Part shown: in pieces, positions 41,704 through 51,245 of the stretch
Position numbering within the stretch: the first letter of the stretch is position 1
How the letters are laid out: each line of letters begins with the position of its first letter
Origin: CAMLOF01 sp041913045
GTDB taxonomy: Bacteria > Pseudomonadota > Gammaproteobacteria > Burkholderiales > Burkholderiaceae_C
DNA: 64,000 nt
Assembly: GCA_041913045.1 (NCBI GenBank)
Contig: JAYSGB010000001.1
Location: 211,233 to 275,232 of the forward strand
Direction: 5' to 3'
The notes under the pieces: generated by a model
What the model saw: the letters and a program-made list of their open reading frames with translations, nothing else
The model's database searches: none
What the model was told of the DNA's origin: nothing
Translations under genes and position numbers: made by a program

Positions 41704-42510
41704 ATGACTACCCACCCGTGCATGGTCTGGCTGCCCGCCGACCACCGCCTCCTGGGCGACCACGGTCACCAGATGCCCTACCTGCTGCTTGGCGACAAAT
41801 ACGCCCGCGCAGTGAAAGTGGGCGCTCACGCACAGCCAGTCATGTTCCCGCTGGCCGACGCCGCCCAGGTGCCGCAACTGCTGTCCCTGGTCGATGGCGT
41901 GATGCTCACCGGTTCGCCCTCCAACGTGCACCCCTCGCACTTCGACGAGGAGGTGCACAACCCTGCCCTGCCGCTCGACCCCGAGCGCGATTCGCTCACC
42001 CTCACCCTGGTGCGGGCCTGCGTTGAAAGCGGTGTGCCGCTGCTCGGCATCTGCCGGGGCTTCCAGGAAATCAACGTGGCCATGGGCGGCAGCCTGCACC
42101 AGACGGTGCAAGCTGTGCCCGGCCTGATGGACCACCGCGAGCCCGATGGCGTGCCGCCGGACCAGCAGTACGCGCCCAGCCACGAGATCAACATCCTGCC
42201 CGGCAGCGCCATGGAACAGTGGGCTGGTGGTACCAAAGCCATGGTCAACTCCCTGCACGGCCAGGGCGTGGGCCGCCTGGCGCCGGGCTTGCGTGCCTTG
42301 GCGCATGCGCCCGACGGCCTGGTGGAAGCCTTTGAGGTGGAAGGTGCGCGCACCTTCGCCTGCGCCGTGCAGTGGCACCCCGAGTGGCGCTGCTGGGAAA
42401 ACCCCTTCTACAGCGCCATCTTCCGCGCCTTCGGCGACGCCGTGCGGCGGCGCCAGCAGGTGCGCATGCGCGACGATCGCAACTACGCCACCGCTCCCGA
42501 CAAACCCTGA
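41704..42510 (+). CDS. puuD: Gamma-glutamyl-GABA hydrolase (PuuD-like)
   Basis: Class I glutamine-amidotransferase-like hydrolase, 268 aa. Seen: nucleophile C117 in LLGICRGFQEINVAMGG and the histidine in VQWHPEW, as in PuuD. It releases GABA from gamma-glutamyl-GABA in putrescine catabolism. ATG 41704 is preferred over 41692 because GGAG sits at the right distance. It stands between the MocR regulator and the PuuA-like gene. Confidence 0.9.
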   Translation: MTTHPCMVWLPADHRLLGDHGHQMPYLLLGDKYARAVKVGAHAQPVMFPLADAAQVPQLLSLVDGVMLTGSPSNVHPSHFDEEVHNPALPLDPERDSLTLTLVRACVESGVPLLGICRGFQEINVAMGGSLHQTVQAVPGLMDHREPDGVPPDQQYAPSHEINILPGSAMEQWAGGTKAMVNSLHGQGVGRLAPGLRALAHAPDGLVEAFEVEGARTFACAVQWHPEWRCWENPFYSAIFRAFGDAVRRRQQVRMRDDRNYATAPDKP

Positions 42511-42580
42511 CGTCCTGGGGAAGACAACAACCGGGGATTCGTCACAGAATCTCCCCAGGACACCACCAAAGGGACACCGT

Positions 42581-43960
42581 ATGAGCGACCGCAGCAACTC
42601 CTCCATTCCGCAGAACTTCAACGAGCTGGAACACTGGCTCAACCAGCGCCGCGTCACCGAGATCGAATGCCTGGTGCCCGACCTCACAGGCGTGGCGCGC
42701 GGCAAGATCCTGCCGCGCGAAAAGTTCACCGAAGACCGTGGCATGCGCCTGCCCCAGGCCATCGTGGGCATGGGCGTGACGGGTGAATTCCCCGAAAGCG
42801 GCCCCTACTACGACGTCGTCGATCCCACCGACCGCGACATGCAGCTGCGCCCCGACCCCAGCACGGTGCGCATCGTGCCCTGGGCCACCGACCCCACGGC
42901 GCAGGTCATCCACGACTGCTTCGACCACAGCGGCAAGCTGGTGCCCTTTGCGCCACGCAGCGTGCTGCGCCACGTGTGCGACCTCTACGCCCAGATGGGA
43001 CTGGAGCCCGTGGTGGCGCCCGAGCTGGAGTTCTACCTCACGGCACGTAACACCGACAGCAACATCCCGCTCAAGCCGCCCATCGGCCGCAGCGGCCGCG
43101 CCGAAACCTCGCGCCAGGCCTACTCCATCGACGCCGTCAACGAGTTCGACCCCCTGTTCGAGGACATCTACGACTTCTGCGACAAGATGGAGCTGAACGT
43201 GGACACGCTGATCCACGAGGTCGGCGCGGGCCAGATGGAGATCAACTTCTTCCATGCCCACCCGCTGGGCTTGGCCGACGAGGTCTTCTTCTTCAAGCGC
43301 ACCGTGCGCGAAGTGGCCTTGCGCCACGACATGTACGCCACCTTCATGGCCAAGCCCATCGCCGGTGAGCCGGGCAGCGCCATGCACATCCACCAGAGCA
43401 TCGTTGACAAGGAAACCGGGCGCAACATCTTCAGCAACGCCGACGGCACCCCGTCCGAGGCCTTCTTCCACTTCATCGGCGGCCTGCAGCGCTACGTGCC
43501 TGCCGCCATGGCCCTGGTGGCGCCCTATGTGAACAGCTACCGCCGCCTCACGCGCCACACCGCCGCGCCCATCAACATCGAATGGGGGCACGACAACCGC
43601 ACCGTCGGCATCCGCTCGCCCATCGCCAGCCCGCAGGCGCGCCGCATTGAAAACCGCGTCATCGGCGCAGACGCCAACCCCTACGTCGCCCTGTCCATGA
43701 CGCTGGCCTGCGGCTACCTGGGCCTGAAGAACAAGATCAAGCCCAAGCCCGAGATGCGCGGCGACGCCTACCTGTCCGCCTACAGCCTGCCACGCAGCCT
43801 GGGCGAGGCGCTGGACTGGCTGCGCCGCGAGACCGACCTGCACGAAGTTCTGGGCGAAGCCTTCGTGACCATCTACACCGAGATCAAGGAACTCGAATTC
43901 GAGGAGTTCATGAAAGTGATCTCGCCCTGGGAGCGCGAGCACCTGCTCCTGCACGTGTGA
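42581..43960 (+). CDS. puuA: Gamma-glutamylputrescine synthetase (PuuA-like, glutamine synthetase family)
   Basis: 459 aa. Seen: the N-terminal beta-grasp part (ECLVPDLTGVARGKILPREKF) and catalytic signatures GQMEINFFH, GSAMHIHQSI and NIEWGHDNRTVGIR, of the GlnA-like/PuuA branch. It ligates glutamate to putrescine using ATP. The adjacent PuuD-like and putrescine-transaminase-like genes and the polyamine transporter support this over true glutamine synthetase. Confidence 0.88.
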   Translation: MSDRSNSSIPQNFNELEHWLNQRRVTEIECLVPDLTGVARGKILPREKFTEDRGMRLPQAIVGMGVTGEFPESGPYYDVVDPTDRDMQLRPDPSTVRIVPWATDPTAQVIHDCFDHSGKLVPFAPRSVLRHVCDLYAQMGLEPVVAPELEFYLTARNTDSNIPLKPPIGRSGRAETSRQAYSIDAVNEFDPLFEDIYDFCDKMELNVDTLIHEVGAGQMEINFFHAHPLGLADEVFFFKRTVREVALRHDMYATFMAKPIAGEPGSAMHIHQSIVDKETGRNIFSNADGTPSEAFFHFIGGLQRYVPAAMALVAPYVNSYRRLTRHTAAPINIEWGHDNRTVGIRSPIASPQARRIENRVIGADANPYVALSMTLACGYLGLKNKIKPKPEMRGDAYLSAYSLPRSLGEALDWLRRETDLHEVLGEAFVTIYTEIKELEFEEFMKVISPWEREHLLLHV

Positions 43961-44000
43961 CCGCGCCGCCCCACCAGCCCCCGACCGAACGGAGACCCGC

Positions 44001-45410
44001 ATGAACGCACCCACCGACCCCAAGCACCTGAGCACTGCGGAGCTGCAGGCCCTGGACAGCGCCCACTTCATCCACCCGTTCACCGACCACCAGGGGTTGG
44101 CCGCCAAAGGCGCGCGCGTCATCACCCACGCCGAAGACATCTATGTGTGGGACAGCGAGGGCAAGAAGATCCTCGACGCCATGAGTGGCCTGTGGTGCGT
44201 GAACGCCGGTTACGGGCGCAAGGCCTTGGCCGACGCTGCCTACCAGCAGATGATGAAGCTGCCCTTTTACAACAGCTTCTTCCAGACCACCAACGAACCC
44301 GCCGTGCGCCTGGCCTCCAAGCTGGCTTCACTTGCCCCCAGCGTGGGCGGCCGCAAGTTCCAGCACGTGTTCTTCAGCTCCAGCGGGTCTGAAAGCAACG
44401 ACACCAACGTGCGCATGGTGCGCCGCTACTGGGACCTGCTGGGCCAGCCGCAGCGCAAAGTCATCATCAGCCGACACAACGCCTACCACGGCTCCACCAT
44501 GGCCGGTGCGTCGCTGGGCGGCATGAGCGGCATGCACGCCCAGGGGGACTTGCCCATCCCCAATATCGTGCACATAGAGCAACCTTACTACTACGAAAAG
44601 GCCCAGCCAGGCGAAACGCCCGAGGCCTTCGGCGTGCGTGCAGCGCGCTGGCTGGAAGAGGAAATCCTGGCAGTGGGCCCCGAGAAAGTGGCAGCCTTCA
44701 TCGCCGAGCCGGTGCAGGGTGCGGGCGGCGTCATCATTCCGCCCGCCACCTACTGGCCCGAAATCCAGCGCATCGTCGACAAATACGGCATCCTGCTCAT
44801 CTCCGACGAAGTCATCTGCGCCTTCGGCCGTCTGGGCCACTGGTTCGCCTACGAGAAATTCGGCTACAAGCCCGACCTCATCACCTTCGCCAAGGCAGTC
44901 ACCAGTGGCTACATCCCCCTGGGCGGCGTGATGGTGGGCGACCGCGTAGCCCAGGTGCTGATTGAAAAAGGCGGCGAGTTCAACCACGGCTACACCTACA
45001 GCGGCCACCCCGTGGCCTGCGCCGTGGCGCTGGCCAACCTGGAAGTGATGGAGCAGGAGAACCTGCCCGGCCGCGTGCGCGACGACATCGGCCCCTACCT
45101 GGCGCAGCGCTTTGCCGAACTCAAGGAGCACCCCCTGGTGGGCGATGCCGAAACCTGCGGCTTCGTGGCCGGGCTGGTGCTGGTGAAGGACAAGGCCACC
45201 CGCCAGCACTTCCCCGAGGAACTGGCCGTGGGCATGATCTGCCGCGGCCACTGCTTCGGCAACGGGCTCATCATGCGCGCCGTGGGCGACCGCATGATCA
45301 TTGCGCCGCCCCTGACCATGACCCACGCCCAGATCGACGAGATGATGGGCCTGATCCGCCAGGCGCTGGACCTGACGCTGGCTGACCTCAAGCGCCTTGG
45401 CCATTGCTGA
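44001..45410 (+). CDS. spuC: Class III aminotransferase, putrescine-pyruvate type (SpuC-like)
   Basis: 469 aa. Seen: N-terminal HFIHPFTDH, SGLWCVNAGYG, SRHNAYHGSTMAGASLGGM, LLISDEVICAFGRLG and the PLP lysine in DLITFAKAVTSGYIPLGGV. This set is typical of putrescine/polyamine:pyruvate transaminases. It would convert putrescine or its derivatives to the aldehyde. It follows puuA by 40 bases and precedes the potF-like gene. Confidence 0.88.
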   Translation: MNAPTDPKHLSTAELQALDSAHFIHPFTDHQGLAAKGARVITHAEDIYVWDSEGKKILDAMSGLWCVNAGYGRKALADAAYQQMMKLPFYNSFFQTTNEPAVRLASKLASLAPSVGGRKFQHVFFSSSGSESNDTNVRMVRRYWDLLGQPQRKVIISRHNAYHGSTMAGASLGGMSGMHAQGDLPIPNIVHIEQPYYYEKAQPGETPEAFGVRAARWLEEEILAVGPEKVAAFIAEPVQGAGGVIIPPATYWPEIQRIVDKYGILLISDEVICAFGRLGHWFAYEKFGYKPDLITFAKAVTSGYIPLGGVMVGDRVAQVLIEKGGEFNHGYTYSGHPVACAVALANLEVMEQENLPGRVRDDIGPYLAQRFAELKEHPLVGDAETCGFVAGLVLVKDKATRQHFPEELAVGMICRGHCFGNGLIMRAVGDRMIIAPPLTMTHAQIDEMMGLIRQALDLTLADLKRLGHC

Positions 45411-45455
45411 CGCGCTTGAATACAATCGACCGTGGCGTGGAAATTGCTAATTTCC
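45397..45455 (+). promoter_or_regulatory. Promoter and inverted repeat upstream of potF
   Basis: Possible sigma70 promoter TTGGCC (45397-45402), 18-base spacer, TACAAT (45421-45426), partly inside the end of the transaminase gene. Directly after it comes a perfect inverted repeat GGAAATT-GCT-AATTTCC (45439-45455), near the expected transcription start: a possible operator or leader hairpin. Confidence 0.5.
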
Positions 45456-45505
45456 CACCGCGTACTTCCAACTTTTTTCAACCCAACATTGGAGTGTCGA
45501 GGATC

Positions 45506-46651
45506 ATGAAAAAGCAGGTTTTGGTTTTGGCAGTGTCGGCCATGCTGCTGGCCGCATGCGGCAAGAAAGAGGAGCCGGTTGCTGCAGCACCCGAGCCCGC
45601 GCCCGCTCCGGCCGCCCCGGCTGAGGAAAAGGTCCTCAACATCTACAACTGGCCCGACTACATCCCCGAGGGCATGATCGCCGCCTTCGAAAAGGAAACC
45701 GGCATCAAGGTCAACTACGACACGTTCGAGACCAACGAAGCCCTGCACGCCAAACTGGTGGCAGGCAACACCGGCTACGACATCGTCGTGCCCGGCACCG
45801 TGTTCGCCAAGGGCCAGATCGACGGTGGCTTGCTGCAGCCGCTGGACAAGGCCAAGATCCCCAACCTGGCCAACCTGGACGGCGAGTTCATGAAGACCAT
45901 GAACACGGCCGACCCGGACAACAAGCACCTGGTGCCGTGGGCCTGGGGCTTCACCACCGTGGGCATCAACAAGACCAAGCTTGAAAAGGCCCTGGGCAAG
46001 ACCCCCATGCCCGAAAACGCCTGGGACCTGGTGTTCAACCCCGAGTACACCAAGAAGGTGAAGTCCTGCGGTATTGCCTACCTGGACTCCCCCACCGAAA
46101 TCATGCCCGTGGCGCTGCACTACATCGGCAAGGACGCCTACAGCAACAATCCTGAAGACTACAAGGCCGCCAACGAAATGCTGGCCAAGGTTCGCAAGGA
46201 CATCCGCCTGTTCAGCTCCACCATGATCGACGACATCGCTGGCGGCAAGGCTTGCGTGGCCATCGGCTGGTCTGGTGACATCAACATCGCTTCCGACCGC
46301 GCCAAGGAAAACGGTTCCAAGGACGTGATCGAGGCGCTGCTGCCCAGCACTGGTGCACTGATCTTCATCGACTCCATGGGCATCACCAAGGACGCCAAGC
46401 ACCCCGAGAACGCGCACAAGTTCATCGACTTCTACCTGCGCGCCGAGAACGCTGCCGCCATGGCCAACGAGATGAGCTACCCCACGGGTAACAAGGCTGC
46501 GCTGGACAAGATCAACCCCGAGATCGCTGGCAACAAGACCATCTTCGTGGAAAGCAGCTACATGGCCAAGATGATCCCGCCGAGCAGCTTCACCAACGAA
46601 GCGCGTGAAGCCATGGCCAACGCCTACAACACCTTCAAGCAGGGCAAGTAA
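45506..46651 (+). CDS. potF: Polyamine ABC transporter binding protein (PotF-like), predicted lipoprotein
   Basis: 381 aa. Seen: LNIYNWPDYIPEGMIAAFEKETG and the PotD/PotF polyamine-site acids (for example YDTFETNEAL, WSGDINIA). The signal peptide ends in LLAAC with C18 as lipidation site and is followed by an Ala/Pro-rich linker (VAAAPEPAPAPAAPAEE), so the protein is likely anchored to a membrane; E. coli PotF is soluble. ATG 45506 follows GAGGA. Confidence 0.92.
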   Translation: MKKQVLVLAVSAMLLAACGKKEEPVAAAPEPAPAPAAPAEEKVLNIYNWPDYIPEGMIAAFEKETGIKVNYDTFETNEALHAKLVAGNTGYDIVVPGTVFAKGQIDGGLLQPLDKAKIPNLANLDGEFMKTMNTADPDNKHLVPWAWGFTTVGINKTKLEKALGKTPMPENAWDLVFNPEYTKKVKSCGIAYLDSPTEIMPVALHYIGKDAYSNNPEDYKAANEMLAKVRKDIRLFSSTMIDDIAGGKACVAIGWSGDINIASDRAKENGSKDVIEALLPSTGALIFIDSMGITKDAKHPENAHKFIDFYLRAENAAAMANEMSYPTGNKAALDKINPEIAGNKTIFVESSYMAKMIPPSSFTNEAREAMANAYNTFKQGK

Positions 46652-46677
46652 GTCCAGTCCGGCTTGATTCACCACCG

Positions 46678-46715
46678 GGGGCTGTTTGTACACACCGTAT
46701 GAACAGCCCCTTTTT
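46678..46715 (+). terminator. Partial terminator between potF and potG
   Basis: GGGGCTGTT (46678-46686) / AACAGCCCC (46702-46710) with a 15-base loop and five T. A stem-loop after the binding-protein gene commonly lowers expression of the downstream transporter genes. Confidence 0.75.
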
Positions 46716-46745
46716 GTTACCTGTGCACATTGACAAGGACCGACC

Positions 46746-47849
46746 ATGACTGAGGCGGGCGCGAAAGAGGGTTACCTGGTCACCGAAAAACTGGTCAAGC
46801 GCTTCGACGAAGCGCTGGCTGTGGACGAGGTGTCCCTCTCCATCAAGCGGGGCGAGATTTTTGCCTTGCTGGGCAGTTCGGGTTGCGGCAAGTCCACCTT
46901 GCTGCGCATGCTGGCCGGTTTTGAGAAACCCACCGCCGGGCGCATTCTGCTGGGCGGTCAGGACGTGGCAGCCCTGCCCCCTTACGAGCGCCCCATCAAC
47001 ATGATGTTCCAGTCCTATGCGCTCTTCCCGCACCTGGACATCTGGGAGAACATCGCCTTCGGCCTCAAGCGCGAAGGCCTGCCCAAGGCAGAAATCCAGC
47101 AGCGCGTGGGCGAGATGCTGGACCTGGTGCAACTGGGTCAGTACGCCAAGCGCAAGCCGCACCAGCTCTCGGGTGGCCAGCAGCAGCGTGTGGCCCTGGC
47201 GCGCAGCCTGGCCAAGAAGCCCAAGCTGCTGCTGCTGGACGAACCGCTCGGCGCGCTCGACAAAAAGCTGCGCGAGCAGACCCAGTTCGAGCTGGTCAAC
47301 ATCATCGAAAAAGTCGGCGTGACCTGCGTGATGGTGACCCACGACCAGGAAGAGGCCATGACCATGGCCAGCCGCATTGCCGTGATGAGCAAGGGCCGCG
47401 TGCTGCAGGTGGGCACGCCCGAAGAGGTGTACGAACACCCGGCCAACCGTTTCGTGGCCGACTTCATCGGCAACGTCAACCTGTTCCAGGGCAAGCTCAC
47501 CACCGACGAACCCGACCACTGCGCCGTCACCACCGCCATTGGCGAAATGCACGTGGGCCATGGCGTCAGCGGTGCGCTGAACATGCCCGTGGCGCTGGCC
47601 GTGCGGCCCGAGAAGATCGAGATCTCCAAGCAGCGCCCTGCAGGCGTGGCCAGCAACGTGTTCGCGGGCCGCGTCAAGGAAATCGCCTACTTCGGCTCCT
47701 ACAACACCTACATCGTGGTGGCCAGCGACGGCTCCCGCATCAAGATCACCGAAGCCAACACCTCGCGCCACGACCTGTCCGACATCACCTGGGAAGACAA
47801 CGTCTTCTTCTGGTGGCACGACAAGGCGGGTGTCGTTCTGCGCGACTGA
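46746..47849 (+). CDS. potG: Polyamine ABC transporter ATP-binding protein (PotG-like)
   Basis: 367 aa. Walker A LGSSGCGKST, signature LSGGQQQRVALARSL, Walker B LLLLDEPLGALD, switch THDQEEAMTMA, and a C-terminal TOBE-type regulatory domain. Powers polyamine import together with the two permeases downstream. 94 bases after potF, past a partial terminator. Confidence 0.95.
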   Translation: MTEAGAKEGYLVTEKLVKRFDEALAVDEVSLSIKRGEIFALLGSSGCGKSTLLRMLAGFEKPTAGRILLGGQDVAALPPYERPINMMFQSYALFPHLDIWENIAFGLKREGLPKAEIQQRVGEMLDLVQLGQYAKRKPHQLSGGQQQRVALARSLAKKPKLLLLDEPLGALDKKLREQTQFELVNIIEKVGVTCVMVTHDQEEAMTMASRIAVMSKGRVLQVGTPEEVYEHPANRFVADFIGNVNLFQGKLTTDEPDHCAVTTAIGEMHVGHGVSGALNMPVALAVRPEKIEISKQRPAGVASNVFAGRVKEIAYFGSYNTYIVVASDGSRIKITEANTSRHDLSDITWEDNVFFWWHDKAGVVLRD

Positions 47850-47861
47850 GCGCTGGGAAGG

Positions 47862-48779
47862 ATGAGCATGGCCAACAAACTCTCCATGCCCGGCAGGCGC
47901 TTCGTCATCGGGGTGCCCTACGCCTGGCTGTTCGTCTTCTTCTTCCTGCCCTTCCTCATCCTGCTGTACATCAGCTTTGTGGACATGGGCAACGACATCA
48001 ATCCCTTCAAGCCCTTGTGGGACCCTGAAACCGGCGTCCTCCACCTGAAGTACGAGAACTACTGGACCATCTTCCGCAGTGAAGACGGCGCGCTGTTCGA
48101 CACCCTTTACATCGAAGCCTACCTGCGCTCCATCTGGTACGCGCTGTGCACGGCGTTGCTTTGCCTGTTTTTTGGCTACCCCTTTGCCTACTTCATCGCC
48201 CGGTCGTCGCCCAGCGTGCGCCCGGCGCTGCTGTTGATGGTGATGCTGCCGTTCTGGACTTCCTTCCTGCTGCGTGTGTATGCGTGGAAGGGCATCCTGG
48301 CCGACCAGGGTGTGGTCAACCAGGCGCTCATGGCGCTGGGGCTGGTGAGCGAGCCTGTGCAGATGCTCTACACCAACGTGTCCATGCTGGTGGGCATGAC
48401 CTACGTGTACCTGCCCTTCATGGTGCTGCCGCTCTACGCCAACCTGGTGAAGATGGACTTCCGCCTGCTCGAAGCCGCCTACGACCTGGGCGCCTCGCCC
48501 TTCAAGGCTTTCTGGCTGGTCACCGTTCCGCTGTCCAAGGCGGGCATCGTGGCGGGCTTCATGTTGGTGTTCATTCCGTCGCTGGGTGAATTCGTCATTC
48601 CGTCGCTGCTGGGCGGGCCCGAGAACCTCATGATCGGCCGCGTGGTGTGGGACGAAATGTTCACCAGCAACAACTGGCCGCGCGCCACGGCGCTGGCGGT
48701 GGTGATGATCGCGCTGATCGTGGTGCCCCTGGCCATTTATTACCACTACAGCGGCAACCAGGCCGAAGGCCGCTCCTGA
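47862..48779 (+). CDS. potH: Polyamine ABC transporter permease (PotH-like)
   Basis: 305 aa permease with six hydrophobic segments; EAA loop LLEAAYDLGASPFKAFWLVTVPLSK. First membrane segment is LFVFFFLPFLILLYISF. Start 12 bases after potG, preceded by GGAAGG. Pairs with PotI. Confidence 0.94.
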   Translation: MSMANKLSMPGRRFVIGVPYAWLFVFFFLPFLILLYISFVDMGNDINPFKPLWDPETGVLHLKYENYWTIFRSEDGALFDTLYIEAYLRSIWYALCTALLCLFFGYPFAYFIARSSPSVRPALLLMVMLPFWTSFLLRVYAWKGILADQGVVNQALMALGLVSEPVQMLYTNVSMLVGMTYVYLPFMVLPLYANLVKMDFRLLEAAYDLGASPFKAFWLVTVPLSKAGIVAGFMLVFIPSLGEFVIPSLLGGPENLMIGRVVWDEMFTSNNWPRATALAVVMIALIVVPLAIYYHYSGNQAEGRS

Positions 48780-48790
48780 AAGCCGACACC

Positions 48791-49642
48791 ATGAAACCTT
48801 TCCTGGAAAAACACTTCGGCAAGTTGTGGATGGCGCTGGTCTTCCTGTTCCTGTACCTGCCGCTGTTCTTCATGATCCTGTTCTCGTTCAACAGCACGCG
48901 GCAGGACGCACGCTTCACCGGCTTCTCGCTGCGCTGGTACGAGGCGCTCACGCGCGACACCAAGATCGTCGAAGGCTTCTGGCTGTCGCTCAAGGTGGCG
49001 GCGGTCACGGGCGTCATGTCCGCTGTGCTGGGCACCTTCGCGGCCTTTGTGCTGGTGCGCTACCGCCGCTTCATCGGGCGCACGGTGTTCTCTGGCATGG
49101 TCAATGCCCCGCTGGTCATGCCCGAGGTGATCATCGGCCTGTCGCTGCTGCTGCTGATGGTGGGGGCGCAGAACGTGTTCGGCTGGCCCGAGCGCGGTAT
49201 GCTCACCATCATCCTGGGCCACACGCTGCTGGGCATGGCCTACGGCATGGTGGTCGTGCAAAGCCGCCTGATGGAGATGGACCGCCGCATCGAAGAGGCC
49301 GCCATGGACCTGGGCGCGCGCCCGCACCAGGTGTTCTTCCTGGTGACGCTGCCCAACATCTTCCAGGCCATCCTGGCGGCGTTCCTGCTGTCGTTCACGC
49401 TGTCGTTTGATGACGTGGTGATCTCGGAATTCCTCTCGGGCCCGGGGGTGAACACGCTGCCGCAGGTCATCTTCGGCTACGCGCGGCGCGGCATCAACCC
49501 CACCATCTACGCGGCAGCCACCATCCTCATCGTCACGGTCACGGTGGTCATCATCAGCTACGCGGTGTGGGTGGCACGTACCACGCGCAAGCGCGAGCGC
49601 GAGATTGCCGCCGCCGCGCGGCAGGAGCTGAAGGCGCTTTAA
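48791..49642 (+). CDS. potI: Polyamine ABC transporter permease (PotI-like)
   Basis: 283 aa permease with six hydrophobic segments (first: LWMALVFLFLYLPLFFMILF) and EAA loop RIEEAAMDLGARPHQVFFLVTLPN. ATG 48791 is 11 bases after potH. Last gene of the potFGHI-type operon; converges on the LysR gene at 49664. Confidence 0.94.
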   Translation: MKPFLEKHFGKLWMALVFLFLYLPLFFMILFSFNSTRQDARFTGFSLRWYEALTRDTKIVEGFWLSLKVAAVTGVMSAVLGTFAAFVLVRYRRFIGRTVFSGMVNAPLVMPEVIIGLSLLLLMVGAQNVFGWPERGMLTIILGHTLLGMAYGMVVVQSRLMEMDRRIEEAAMDLGARPHQVFFLVTLPNIFQAILAAFLLSFTLSFDDVVISEFLSGPGVNTLPQVIFGYARRGINPTIYAAATILIVTVTVVIISYAVWVARTTRKREREIAAAARQELKAL

Positions 49643-49663
49643 AAGCCGCTTCAAGCTGCTTCG

Positions 49664-50647
49664 TCAGCCCGCGTCGCCAATGGCGGCCCGGGTGCGTTCG
49701 GCCTCGCGCAGCAGCCAGTCGCAAAAAGCCTTCACCTCGGGCCGGGGCGGGCTGTTGGGTGCGGGCACCAGCCAGTAGGCAAAGGGTGAATCCAGCCGCG
49801 CGCCGGGCAGGGGCTCCACCAGGTCGCCACTGGCCAGGCTTTCGGCTACCAGCGGCAGGCGGGCCAGCGCCACGCCCTGGCCGGTAAGCGCGGCCTGCAC
49901 GATCTGGTTGGCGTAGTTGAAGTACAGCCAGCGTTGGGGCGCCAGGCCTTGGCGCGCGTTGCTCGTGCTGCCATCGGTTGGCTGACCGTACTGGTCCAGC
50001 CAGCGTTGCCAGCTCAGCCATTCCTGGTGCACGGGGTGCGTGTCGCCTGCGTCAATCAAGGTCACATGTTGCAGGTCTTGGGCCGACGCCAGCGGGTGTT
50101 CCCGCAGCAGCCAGGGGCTGGCCACCGGTGTGAGCTGCTCGCCAAAGAGCCTCACCGCGCCAGTGGGCGCGGCGGCGGGCACGGTGTAGCGCAGTGCCAG
50201 GTCCACGTCAGACGTGGCCAGGTCCAGCGTCGAGTCGCTGGCATCAATGCGGATGTCGATGTCCGGGTGCTCGCGCTGAAAGGCCTCCAGCCGGGGAATG
50301 AGCCACATCGACGCGAACGACGCCCAGGTGGTGATGGCCACCGTGCGCCTGCCTGCGCGCTGGCGTATCTGCCGCACCGCGCCATCTATGCGCTCCAGCG
50401 CCGCGCCTGTGGCGCGCAGCAGCGTCAGGCCCGCGCCCGTCAGCTCCACGGCGCGCGTGTGGCGCAGAAACAGCGGGCTGCCCACGTCCTCTTCCAGCGC
50501 CTGTATCTGGCGGCTCACCGCGCTTTGCGTCAGGAACAGCTCTTCAGCTGCGGCGCGGAAGTTCAGGTGCCGCGCCACCGCCTCAAAGGCGCGCAGGTGG
50601 CCCACCGGAATGGGGCGGGAACGAACGTGGCGCGTGGCGGTGGACAT
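49664..50647 (-). CDS. LysR-type transcriptional regulator (GcvA-like)
   Basis: 327 aa. Helix-turn-helix LNFRAAAEELFLTQSAVSRQIQALEE and complete effector domain with the GcvA-type segment ITTWASFASMWLIPRLEAFQ. Divergent from a DUF2917 gene, a frequent pairing. The target may include polyamine genes on either side, but nothing proves it. Confidence 0.9.
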   Translation of the reverse strand: MSTATRHVRSRPIPVGHLRAFEAVARHLNFRAAAEELFLTQSAVSRQIQALEEDVGSPLFLRHTRAVELTGAGLTLLRATGAALERIDGAVRQIRQRAGRRTVAITTWASFASMWLIPRLEAFQREHPDIDIRIDASDSTLDLATSDVDLALRYTVPAAAPTGAVRLFGEQLTPVASPWLLREHPLASAQDLQHVTLIDAGDTHPVHQEWLSWQRWLDQYGQPTDGSTSNARQGLAPQRWLYFNYANQIVQAALTGQGVALARLPLVAESLASGDLVEPLPGARLDSPFAYWLVPAPNSPPRPEVKAFCDWLLREAERTRAAIGDAG

Positions 50648-50760
50648 GCCGGAACCTCCGATTGATGCGTGAATGGAATCAATAGATTACCGCAGTTTCA
50701 TTGGACGCGCAGGGCAGGGCGGCGGATCATTCATGCACGTCGTCATCACTGGAGAGTGTC

Positions 50761-51120
50761 ATGTTCAACCCCTCATTCGGTCCGTTCCCGGTCATATCCG
50801 CGCTGTGGGGCCGCGCGCGGGCCGCTCAATTGCCTTCCGTGGCACCCCGTGCACAGGCAGGGTGCTTTCGCCTGGAGCCCGGCCGCGCCATCACCCTGGC
50901 ACCTGCACGCCCCGGGCGCCTGCGCATTGCCCAAGGCAGCGCTTGGGTAACGCTGGGCGGCCCATACCAGGGGCCGCTCAACGACCAGGGCGACCTGTTC
51001 CTGCAAGCTGGCGAAACGCTGAACGTGCCCGCCGGGGCGCGGCTGGTGATGGAGCCGCTGGCATTGCGCGGCGAGGGTGGGGTGGTGTGGTTTGACTGGA
51101 GCAACTGCGCGGGGCGGTAG
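50761..51120 (+). CDS. DUF2917 domain protein
   Basis: 119 aa small protein of cupin-like beta character with the DUF2917 pattern FRLEPGRAITLAPARPGRLRI, GSAWVTLGG, DLFLQAGETLNVPAGARLVME. ATG 50761 is the conserved start. Divergent from the LysR regulator with a 113-base gap, so probably its target. Function unknown. Confidence 0.8.
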   Translation: MFNPSFGPFPVISALWGRARAAQLPSVAPRAQAGCFRLEPGRAITLAPARPGRLRIAQGSAWVTLGGPYQGPLNDQGDLFLQAGETLNVPAGARLVMEPLALRGEGGVVWFDWSNCAGR

Positions 51121-51245
51121 GTGGTTGAGAAAGACCGGCAACTCGTCCACCGGCCCCCCACTCCCCAAGCAAAGTGGCTCGCTCCTTCCCCATCTTTCAG
51201 CGTTACCATGGGTCCAATTGCAGCCCTTTGCCTGGAGCCCGCCCC

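Noticed and set aside
46635..48746. Very long antisense frames, e.g. 703 codons opposite potGH, and similar ones opposite copA, puuA and the TRAP genes
   Set aside because: High-GC shadow frames; His/Gln/Arg-rich translations without domains, opposite genes with clear families.
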